Positions 11,095 to 20,257 of a stretch of DNA of 23,533 bases are shown one piece after another. Under the pieces are notes generated by a model, which saw only the letters and a program-made list of their open reading frames with translations, had not been told where the DNA came from and made no database searches. The stretch's first letter is position 1. Each line of letters begins with the position of its first letter. Made by a program: the position numbers and the translations under genes. Origin of the DNA: Syncephalis fuscata (lineage: Eukaryota > Zoopagomycota > Zoopagomycetes > Zoopagales > Piptocephalidaceae); contig JAHLTZ010000134.1 in NCBI GenBank assembly GCA_025786725.1, positions 1 through 23,533 of the forward strand. Direction: 5' to 3'.

Positions 11095-13443
11095 TGTGCA
11101 AGAACAATAGTAATAGCTTAAATGTAGCAGTAATAGCAACAGTAAAGAAAGAACGTGGGAAGCAAGCAATCAGACAGGTACACTACTCGTTACGTCACCT
11201 AAGCTTGTTACTAGATTGATAGTTTCAAATTCAATAGTTTTTAATCAAGAAGCTACCATACTTTGACTCTCTAGCTTCAAACTGGGACAAAAAATCCATA
11301 ACTTGAACAATAAACCGTTAGTCAGTTTTTACTACTGAAAAGTGGTATTTGTTGAAGCAGTGTCATATCAACTTCGATTGAATTAATTGAAGTTGAATTA
11401 ATCAGTACTACTTTCAATATCGAAATGGATATGAAATAGTATTTTCATGTCACTTACAATGAAATGTTACATTTGATTACGATATTGATGCAACAGCAGA
11501 ATATTGGAAAATAAAAGAGGCCATTTAGACGCAAGGAAACCACACTGTACGTAGTAACAACGATAACAACTGTGGAATGATATGGAAGCATAATCATATG
11601 GCTTTTATTAATATTTGAGCAATTTTTCTACGCATGGCTAACAACAACAATAATCGACTTCAAATGTTTCAAAGAAATCGAATAGTATGTTACATTATTT
11701 TATTTAAATCGACCCGCCAGCAATATTTTAATAGGAAGCAATACAACTATGTTTGTTATGCATAACTGAGCGACTTCAATTGGAACGAATTTTACTTTGG
11801 GGACTCAAAATATGAGAGTCAAAGCAAAATTGGGGAATTTTGAAAAAGCTAAAAATGTTTGATAAGAAAAAAGTTAATTACAATAAATACAACAGATTTT
11901 AATTTAAAATTTTGCTTATTTGTTTAATTTAGTTGATTGTAGCAATATAAACAGCAATGCCAACCGTGTTTTATTTGCCAAAAGACTTCCAATAATATAC
12001 TGGTGGCAAATGCAACTTAAAAATACAATACAAGAACATGCTTTATAAGGATTAGTATTAAGGATATTGAGCTAGTAGTTAATGTTGAAATAAACGTTTT
12101 TTATTGAATAAATACAAACTACTAATGAAACAGCTATTAAAATGAAGAAAGTGTAATGCAGGCAAAAATTATTTGATTAATAGATATTTTTTTAATTTAA
12201 GATTTAACCAACAAATAAAATTAGGCTGGCTTATTTAGAGCGTTTCAGATATTAAATTTAGCAATTAAATAATTCCGAATTACATAAAAGTATTATTGAT
12301 TTGATCAACTCAAACTAATTAGTTGGTGTATCAAGCAAGAGTGAATATATGCAAAATAAAATCGTCAACACGACATTTGTCATTGATAAACTAAAACAAT
12401 CTACTCGTAACATTCATTTCTAAATTTTACAGTAGCCGCATTAATATTTTAATTTAAAAAGTCATAGAACATGGCGAAAGAAGCTTATGAGGGCGCTGTG
12501 ACGGATCATTTAAACCACTTGGTTTGTATTAAATCTTATGATATTTTTATCAACTAAATAAAGATAACTTTTCCACAATATTAAGCACGTTATTGGCTGT
12601 TTAATGTAATTTGGCAGTTAAATAGCTATAATAGCCACTCATTTAAACAAAATATTTGTTTTTATTGAAGATAAAGCTAGGTGATGAGTGCCATTGGACA
12701 TTAAATGTTTAGTTATCATTATTATTGTACTATACATATCTATCTTGTATACACATACTATATGTCCGTCTATATCGTTAACATTGTAAATTGTAGAAAT
12801 TATATTAGAAAAAGCTAAAAGCTTGTTGCTAACTGTATTCTTTTAGCAGATCTTGATCCATTTCGTTCATTGCTCTTGGTCAATTACACACAGTATAGTT
12901 TCACTATTACTATTCATGTATTTGATTTGTTAATTTATTTTGTTTTATAGTATTATATGCTTTATTGCCATGTTTTATTAAAAAAGCATCTTTATTCTAA
13001 TTTCAGCATACTATTATTTGACTATATGGTAATGATATCTTTGCTACTATTCATACCAATCTATGCCTATAGCTTACATGATATAATCATACGCATTTTG
13101 TTATTAATCTAACTATTTAATTAATGATAGTCAATTACTGAATGCAAATAAAACATGCTTATAGATATAACAATTTGATTGTATATAGTTAAGATGAAAC
13201 CATAAGTTTATTACTATAAACTTGCACAGTTGAATAGGGACAACTAAATGCAAACCTATTGGTAAAATAGTGGTTCCATTGATTAAAGACTGGATAAACC
13301 GGAGCATTGGCCAAAACTTGATGTATAAATAGACTGGACGGCGTAATTGTCAAATGGTCTTGTTTTTTACCGAATATATACCTAAATTATATTGGAATAG
13401 TGGTTTGATTGCACTACCGATGCTGATGTCTTGGAACCATCGA
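11095..13443. other. Gene-poor AT-rich region left of the peptide gene
   Basis: 2.3 kb holding the reductase promoter at its left end, one copy of a dispersed repeat (11490-11830) and otherwise AT-rich DNA with no frame of note. A short ATG-initiated stretch of 17 codons at 12472-12522 ends at a GT and cannot be extended in phase. Confidence 0.55.
11490..11830 (+). repeat. Dispersed direct repeat, copy A
   Basis: About 340 bp that align with 15714-16045 in the same orientation, roughly 80% identical by eye with small indels. Matching landmarks are the segment around agacgcaagg and ccacactgtac at the left, ttctacgcat and aacaacaataatcg in the middle, and gtcaa at the right end. It is not coding in either copy, although both have a short open stretch ending KPHCT-stop at the left margin. 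It could be one LTR of a decayed retroelement or one side of a segmental duplication. Confidence 0.75.
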
Positions 13444-13590
13444 TTAACGCCCAAAACCGTCAAAGTCCCAAGGAGCACGACGAACCAAAGTTGATTCATC
13501 ATCCACCATGGTTGGTTTAGCATCGACCATGGTTGTAGCGGCTATCAAAGCCACAACGACGATGCAAACGGCGGCAATAGAAAGCTTCAT
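13444..13590 (-). CDS. Secreted peptide precursor, 48 aa, dibasic cleavage site, C-terminal Gly-Arg
   Basis: A single-exon frame of 48 codons plus stop, too short for common gene finders. Residues 1-24 form a textbook signal peptide: MKLS start, hydrophobic core through position 18, small residues and a likely cut after VDA. A short acidic pro-region follows (KPTMVDDESTLV) with TMVD repeated, then a dibasic RR at 37-38 of the kind cut by Kex2/kexin. What remains is the ten-residue APWDFDGFGR, ending Gly-Arg-stop. The order signal, pro-segment, dibasic site, short aromatic core is that of peptide pheromone or other bioactive peptide precursors. A terminal Gly-Arg is the form that animal enzymes convert to an amide, but nothing here shows amidation in this organism. 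The gene stands alone; 50-bp and 236-bp repeats lie upstream. I know no named homologue, and function is unassigned. Confidence 0.68.
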   Translation of the reverse strand: MKLSIAAVCIVVVALIAATTMVDAKPTMVDDESTLVRRAPWDFDGFGR

Positions 13591-13630
13591 GGTGATATTG
13601 ATTTGTTGATACAAACAACTAAAAGAGATA

Positions 13631-13740
13631 GTAGAGTGTGGTTGATATAAAGTGGAGAGTAGTGCGTGTATAGCAAGAAGTAAAGTTTGATTGGTATAAA
13701 GTGGAGAGTAGTGTGTGTTTGGTAAGAAATAGAGTGTGAT
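13631..13740. repeat. About 50-bp tandem repeat upstream of the peptide gene
   Basis: Two adjacent units share tataaagtggagagtagtg at a 50-bp spacing (units starting near 13641 and 13691), with partial flanking copies marked by agagtgtg at 13634 and 13731. On the peptide gene's strand each unit offers a TTTATA element. The nearest is about 55 bp upstream of the ATG, so they may act as duplicated promoter elements; this is inference. Confidence 0.65.
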
Positions 13741-13964
13741 ACTGATATCACAGTTAGTTGCGTATATTTTGTGGGCTATTTAAACTTATAGCTATGCTGA
13801 GATGTCAGTATACTACAGTATACGAGATATACCATTGATGTGTAATATGAATCAATAAGGCAATCTAGGTGATGGTTTGAAATGGGCATGTACCAATAGA
13901 TTCATGGTGTGATAGGGTGCTCTTAGCCTTTACTTCAGTCTTACTGGCCTTAGTTTAACCTATT

Positions 13965-14200
13965 CGGTCTTTACTCCAACCTGCTAGTCATTTGCGCAAA
14001 TAACACAGCAATGGTAATAATCCAGTACATATGTAATAAAAATAGCTATACTAGCCTGTATTTTTTGTTACACGGTCTAACTATTTGGTAAAAACAAGTG
14101 CATTGCTTGGTTTTGTAAAACGATAATGGTGTCTTTGCTGCCATTTCTACCGATTCGGTCCTTAATATCTGCATACATACAAAATAATGCATAACCTGAC
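13965..14200. repeat. 236-bp tandem duplication, unit 1
   Basis: This unit and the next (14201-14419) are about 98% identical: a few substitutions and one A indel at the left, complete identity over at least 129 bp at the right (14046-14174 against 14281-14409), and a small difference at the junction. High identity means a recent duplication. On the minus strand each unit has the same 42-codon ATG frame, with three cysteines. Confidence 0.9.
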
Positions 14201-14419
14201 CGGTCTTTACTTCAACCTGCTGGTTATTTGCGCAAATAACACAGCAATGGTAATAATCCAGTACATATGTAATAAAATAGCTATACTAGCCTGTATTTTT
14301 TGTTACACGGTCTAACTATTTGGTAAAAACAAGTGCATTGCTTGGTTTTGTAAAACGATAATGGTGTCTTTGCTGCCATTTCTACCGATTCGGTCCTTAA
14401 TATCTGCATACAAATAATG
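14201..14419. repeat. 236-bp tandem duplication, unit 2
   Basis: Second copy of the unit that begins at 13965. It starts at the same cggtctttac motif and ends with gcatac and aaataatg, slightly shorter because an 'atac' step present in unit 1 is missing. It has no similarity that I can see to the ~330-bp dispersed repeats. Confidence 0.9.
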
Positions 14420-15713
14420 TACAACACTGACGCAAAAACAGGTTTAATGTATCAAACTGGTATTTTGTACAGGTTTTTACTGCTATAAATAGGTCAATTG
14501 TAATTCCTTAAATTATAAAGTGAATGGATTGGTTTTATGGTGCATTTCATTCAACACTATGCCCATTATTATGGGTAGTCATTGCTTTGAATTAACTAAT
14601 GCATTACATTCAGGCATATTATACCACATGTTGTGCAACTACCATCATTCAAATGACGGCCAATCTAAATTACCTGAAATTGTCTATTCAATAAGTACTG
14701 TTTGTTCATGATGCATCACAGCATTTTGAGCAATGAAACATTCTAACAAGTTATTTTTGTCATCAGTTTTCAGCTGTAAACTAAATTGCATCTGTTAAAT
14801 TATACACAATACAATATGAAGACACTAGACTAGACACAATAGAAAGCTCTAACCAAGTACCAGCAATTTCAAGTCCATAATGTCAATGGATTGTATATCA
14901 ACCGGTAATTATCCAAGGCTTAACTGCTGCTTACATTTCTAAAACTACTTTTGACAAATTAAGCAAGATAGAATATAGAAAAACAAGCCAAGGCAGAAAC
15001 CAATGAAAAACAATTGACAGCTCAAAACTTACTGGTTTAGCTTATAGCAAATCATTATAGCTATGCTAAGCTGGACTGCATTTATCAAATCTGGCTGCTG
15101 CTGATGCGGCCAGAACTGCAACAACGTTAAGTTAAGAATAACACACAAAAAACAGAGAGTTGTAAATATAATTAAATTAATAAGTTAGTAGTTAAATAAC
15201 TTATTATTGCCACTATAATTTATAATGCTAGTTGTTTGTACAAATAATATTTATAATTACATCATAACTTCTTATATACTTACATGTACACGACCACCAA
15301 CTAAGCCAACTATTATAAGGCTTAATTTAATTATTTATCAAAGTAAGCAGCTAATATTATACAATAATGTTGAATATAACAATATAAATAGCATGCGTAT
15401 ATGAACATCAATAAAGAACATTATTTAATCTCTAGTTTTTGCTTCTCTTATTTTACATTAACATCTGTTCAAGTAACCTCAACGCAGCCACACTTCTGGT
15501 TACACCTTTCGTTACAAGATATTCCTAATGAAAACACTCAACCTATCATTATTGCATATGGTGGAGGCCATTTGCTTTATCAATGGTAGAAAAATAAACT
15601 GTGCCTACCAAGTTGATATCAAGAATGTCAAGAGAATGGTGAACATTAGAAATGCTAGTCGTCCTACCTTCTTGTTATCATAGACGAGTATTTTACATAC
15701 AAATATGCCCAAA

Positions 15714-16045
15714 ATGCAGCATTAGAAGATTGGAAATAGAAGAGACATTCAGACGCAAGAAACCACACTGTACTTAGTAACAATAATAACAACTGCGTAA
15801 CGATATGGAATCGCGATCAATGGCTTTTTATTAATGATTGATCAATCTTTCTACGCATAGCAATAACAACAATAATCGGTTTTAAATGTTTCAAGAAATC
15901 AAATAGCATGTTAAATTCTTTTATTCAAATAAATTTATTAACAACATTTTAATATGAAGTAATATAACTATGTTGCTGTGCATAACAGTACGAATTGAAT
16001 TGAAACGAATTTTGCTTTGAAGGCTCAAATGTGGGAGTCAAGTAC
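15714..16045 (+). repeat. Dispersed direct repeat, copy B
   Basis: Partner of copy A at 11490-11830, same orientation, 4.2 kb apart. The pair brackets the peptide gene and the 236-bp duplication. Divergence of about 20% makes it old compared with the 236-bp duplication. Its right end lies about 360 bp upstream of the first plausible dehydratase ATG. Confidence 0.75.
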
Positions 16046-16406
16046 AACTTAACATAATAAAATCTAGATTACGTAAATGTTAATAATAATATATAAATAG
16101 ATCGATCGTTAGTAAATTCTTTGTAAATCAGTGTGTTCATGTATAGTATTTATTATTAATGTGTTCTAATACTATATTAATTGGCTAATAAAAATAGTGA
16201 ATTCAATTATTAAACGATGGGAATGATGATGGTGGATATAATTTGCAGTCACATCAAGATGTATTAGTTTGATCATATTTGATAGCAAATAAAGGAGCGT
16301 ATTTTGATTGGATGGACCGGGGCAGTTGGCCACGTCTTCTGCTATCCCACGGCTGTTATAAGCGTATATTTACTGGTTTTCTATTGACAGACTACTACTA
16401 TGTCGT

Positions 16407-18856
16407 ATGCTTCAATTGCACGTGGTGGCGTATAGCCAGTACACGGTGCAACTTCGACCGGTATGTTCATATGTAAGTATAGTGTCTATCGTCTAGTTAT
16501 TGCAGTAGCATACTGATGATATCAATGCTATCACATTCGTTACCAGTTGGCCTCGCCAGTCGTGCGTCATCAGTCCAATGGAAGTGCAAGTAATTCTGGA
16601 AAGCGATACTTAATCGATATAGCGCGCGTATTACGCAACCAAAGTCGCAGGGTGCCTCTCAGGCTATGTGTAAGCTATAATAAATACCATTAATATTGAT
16701 ACTTATTATTATAATTATAGTATATGCCACCGGTCTAAAGGAAAATGATATGGCCAAGGCACAAGTGGGCATTTCAAGCGTGTAAGTATAAGTGTTGTAA
16801 TAAATTGTTATAATAATAGTATTTTCTAGCTGGTATGAAGGCAATCCGTGTAATATGCACTTGAATGAATTGGCCGCAAAGGTTAAAGAAGGTGTTGAAC
16901 AGGCCGGCCTAGTAGGCTATCGTTTTAACACGATTGGTGTTAGTGACGGTATTAGTATGGGCACAACTGGTATGCGCTATTCACTACAGTCACGCGAGAT
17001 TATTGCCGACTCTATAGAGACGGTAGGTGGTCTATATTTACTTTATAGATAATCAGCCAACTAAAAGACTATTAATTAGGTGATGGGTGCCCAGTGGTAT
17101 GATGCCAATATTTCATTACCAGGTAAATAGTCAAATATGGATATTTTATGTTATATATCTAATGATTTACGTAATTAGGCTGTGACAAGAACATGCCTGG
17201 TTGTATTATTGCTATGGGCCGTATTAATCGACCATCATTGATGATTTATGGTGGCACGATTAAACCGGGCCATTCTGCTTGCACTAACCAGCCATTGGAT
17301 GTTGTGTCTGTGTTTCAATGTTATGGCGAATACATCTCTGGTAAAATAACCGAAGAAGAACGCCAAGACATTGTTCGACATGCCTGTCCAGGTGCAGGTG
17401 CCTGTGGTGGCATGTATACCGCCAATACGAGTACGTATTAACATTTAACATTTAATGCTGTTATAATAACAATAATACTAATGTATTATCCCAATCTATT
17501 AATCTGGACAGTGGCTAGTGCTATTGAAGCGATGGGTTTAACCTTGCCGTATAGTTCATCTATACCGGCTGAAGATCCACTCAAACTAGCAGAATGCGTA
17601 AAGGCTGGCGAGGCCATTAAACACTTACTTGAACTGGACTTGAAGCCACGCGATATTATTACACGAGAATCGTTTGAAAATGCTATGGTGTTAACCATTG
17701 CTTTAGGAGGTTTGTTTTCTGTTATAGTTATCATATTAGTCAGTCAATAACCGTATACTATCAGGTTCTACCAATGCTGTACTCCATTTGATTGCCATTG
17801 CACGTGCATTTGGCATTAAATTGACATTGGATGATTTCCAAGCCGTGAGTGATCGTGTTCCATTTATTGCTGATTTGAAGCCAAGGTATAGTGATCATCA
17901 ATAGTAGCAATCAAAACAATCTAATCTATTATTTATTATAGTGGTAAATATGTTATGGAAGATGTGCACAATATTGGTGGTACTCCAGGTAAGACCATTG
18001 ACTATTATATTATTATATTACCAACATATTGATCCATTAATTATGATTAGCGGTATTGAAACATTTACTTGCTGAAGGATTGATCAACGGCGGATGTATG
18101 ACCGTAACTGGCCGTACACTAGCCGAGAATCTACGCAATCTGCCTTCATTGTCCAATGACCAGCCTATTCTCCGACCATTATCGGATCCTATCAAGCCTA
18201 CCGGACATTTACAAATACTCCGAGGCAATCTTGCTCCCGAAGGATCTGTGGCCAAGATTACCGGCAAAGAAGGATTACACTTTGAAGGAGAAGCACGGGT
18301 ATTTGATCGTGAAGAAGCTATGTTAATTGCTTTAGAACGAGGTGAAATTGGTAAAGGACATGTGGTCGTTATTCGATATGAAGGTCCACAAGGTGGTCCA
18401 GGCATGCCAGAAATGTGTAAGCCACTATTTTTATAGCTATAGTAATGAACTAATAGGCCAATTATGTATATAGTAACACCAACTAGTGCCATTATGGGTG
18501 CCGGTCTTGGTAAAGACGTGGCTCTACTTACTGATGGTCGCTTCTCTGGTGGAAGCCATGTAAGTAGCTGCCGATAATTAGTATTTGTATTAATCTGCAT
18601 TGATATCCAGGGATTTATTATTGGTCATATTACACCAGAAGCGCAAGTGGGTGGTCCAATCGCCCTTCTAAAGAACGGTGACCGTGTTGTTATTGATGCA
18701 AACACACGTGAAATTACCATGAAGGTCTCAGATGAAGAGTTGGCCCGTCGACGTGCTAAGTGGCAAGCACCGCCTTTGAAGGCCACCAGTGGCACTTTGT
18801 ACAAATTCATCAAAAATGTCTCATCTGCAACCGACGGATGTGTAACTGATGCATAA
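16407..18856 (+). CDS. ILV3: Dihydroxy-acid dehydratase, mitochondrial (branched-chain amino acid synthesis)
   Basis: Converts dihydroxy-isovalerate and dihydroxy-methylvalerate to 2-oxo acids for valine, leucine and isoleucine synthesis; an iron-sulphur enzyme of mitochondria. Conserved exons are up to 16669, then 16721-16781, 16830-17022, 17080-17122, 17179-17430, 17512-17709, 17765-17885, 17942-17988, 18051-18416, 18474-18559 and 18611-18856, giving 557 residues from [15 protein letters not shown] with no break. Visible motifs: cluster cysteines in [15 protein letters not shown] and [42 protein letters not shown]-terminal DGCVTDA. The N-terminus is unresolved: an exon from 16407 spliced 16472/16547 gives a leader ending SGKRYL, but reaching LNRYS needs one extra base between about 16594 and 16609. 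ATG 16400 ([10 protein letters not shown]) stops after 11 codons. The missing ~30 residues would be the mitochondrial transit peptide. Confidence 0.93.
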
Positions 18857-19569
18857 TTGGCCATATTGTCACTGTCGTCGTCATTAGTATTAGTAATAAT
18901 GCCAATACTACTACTAATAATATACTATGACTGGAGTAGTTGATGGGTGTTTATTCTTTATCAAAGGATTGTTTGTACAGAGTGTTACCCATGTAACTCA
19001 AGTAAATCCATTCAAATAGGCCTGTGTCCATTTTGAACAAATGAAAAGTATTTACAACTATTTTAGTAGAACGTGTGTGCATGTGTGAGTGTGAGTGTGT
19101 GGATGTGGATGTGTATGGATTGTAGTGTGAAAGAGTAATAACCAGACTTTTATGCATGCAGTAAAAAGTCGTGTGTGTAACAACAAGATTACCAATAATA
19201 TCGAAGTGTCAATACCGCCTTTCCTTTTTACTTTCTTATCAAGTTAGAACGCGTGTTGTTAGAGTGGAATTGACTTTTTTGAACTGATTGATATTCCGAT
19301 AATAAGTAGATACAAATGGAATAAAATGCTATTGGTAGTAAATAGTGGTTATTAAACTGGATAGTAATAATAGAAATATAGTATTAATATACTAATATAT
19401 TGATATACTAATAGTTGCTAAATAGTAGTATAAATACAGGTTTATTATTAACAATTCAAGGTGATTTATATATTTATAAGAAATAGGCACCATTAATGGA
19501 GTAGAATAAAAGTATATATAAATAGGCATCAATAGACAAAGCATCACAAATTTTCCTATTATTATTACA

Positions 19570-19591
19570 ACACACACACACACACACACAC
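19570..19591. repeat. (AC)n microsatellite
   Basis: Eleven AC copies without interruption in the spacer upstream of the Q/H-rich gene. Confidence 0.9.
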
Positions 19592-19737
19592 TTTACTCAT
19601 ACGTTCACTCTCACACACGCACCCATCATTGAATCTTTATTCGGCTAGTTTCTATCGTTGTTTGTTACCAATTATTTTCGTATTCTAGTGTTGAGTGGTG
19701 TAAAAAGTGCTTGAAATACGTTTTCTGTTATTCGAGT

Positions 19738-20198
19738 ATGCAATTGTTTGTTAAGACTCATCAGCTGATTATTCGTTATTTTACCGGCTGTATTGACACA
19801 GGTAAGTTGTATTTAGAGAAGCGCTGGATCTTGCGTATTTTATAATGCTGGTTTCTTGGCGTTACAAAATACAGCAAACAGCCATCAATCTATACGTGTT
19901 TGCGTGTATGTAGAATAGGCGAGTGAGTGAGTACAAGTTACAAGTTATGCTTTAACTTGTGCATATACTCGATATATGCATCTATTTTTATTATGCATCA
20001 TTTGAGCTATATCGTTATGCATATATGCTACTCGTGTTTTTTCTGCATATAATGGCTATATTATTCGTTTGATATAACAGCATTATGCGTTATTATTGCC
20101 TTGATAGGCACAAATGGATATACACGCGTGTATCTTGCCTATTCTGTTATACTAACCGGCCATCTATGCTATCTATTTGAATTTTTTATTGTATTTAG
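19738..20198 (+). promoter_or_regulatory. Putative 5' leader exon, upstream ORF and long leader intron
   Basis: An ATG at 19738 opens 21 codons (MQLFVKTHQL...) to the consensus donor at 19801/19802. If spliced to 20199 the frame stops at TGA just before the main ATG, so it would be an upstream ORF that lowers translation of the Q/H-rich protein. If unspliced it stops after 36 codons. Splicing is inferred from the donor strength only; the ~397-nt intron would be far longer than the others in this window. Confidence 0.3.
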
Positions 20199-20257
20199 CC
20201 ACGATTGTTATCTTCCATAACTTGATATCATCCGAATTACGGTGATTGTTTGCTGTA

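Larger units (their letters stand above)
13591..16406. other. Repeat-rich region between the peptide gene and the dehydratase gene
   Basis: 2.8 kb with divergent promoters at its ends: the peptide gene to the left, the dehydratase to the right. It holds a ~50-bp tandem repeat, a 236-bp tandem duplication and dispersed repeat copy B, each listed separately. Between them I see only short unsupported frames (for example 14520-14711 and 15401-15589), possibly eroded element sequence. Confidence 0.55.
18857..20257. other. Spacer and probable 5' leader of the Q/H-rich gene
   Basis: 1.4 kb with the dehydratase 3' region at the left and GT-rich DNA at 19070-19125. It also has ATA-rich low complexity at 19370-19530 and an (AC)11 run at 19570-19591. 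A strong donor, cag/gtaagt at 19799-19807, with an acceptor-like tatttag at 20192-20198, suggests a ~397-nt intron in the 5' untranslated region of the next gene. A minus-strand frame at 18951-19157 is not supported by anything else. Confidence 0.5.

Noticed and set aside
12472-12522. Short ATG frame MAKEAYEGAV... ending at a GT
   Set aside because: The possible intron does not lead to an exon that stays open; treated as chance.
13591-14419. CRISPR-like array or bacterial mobile element
   Set aside because: Repeats are two long tandem units without spacers, in an intron-containing eukaryotic context.
14520-14711. 63-codon frame in the repeat-rich spacer
   Set aside because: Starts with GTG, has no signal peptide, motif or splice context, and codon use looks like random AT-rich DNA.
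15401-15589. 62-codon frame containing PIIIAYGGG, vaguely like the PIAYAS motif of retroelement RNase H
   Set aside because: The resemblance is a few residues, the key acidic residues are not visible, and flanking frames show no reverse transcriptase motif.
18951-19157. 68-codon minus-strand frame downstream of the dehydratase
   Set aside because: Its 5' half comes from the GT-rich tract and no promoter, motif or second exon supports it.
19738-19800. Ubiquitin gene start (MQLFVKT)
   Set aside because: Nothing after the seventh codon matches ubiquitin in any frame, so the match is probably chance.
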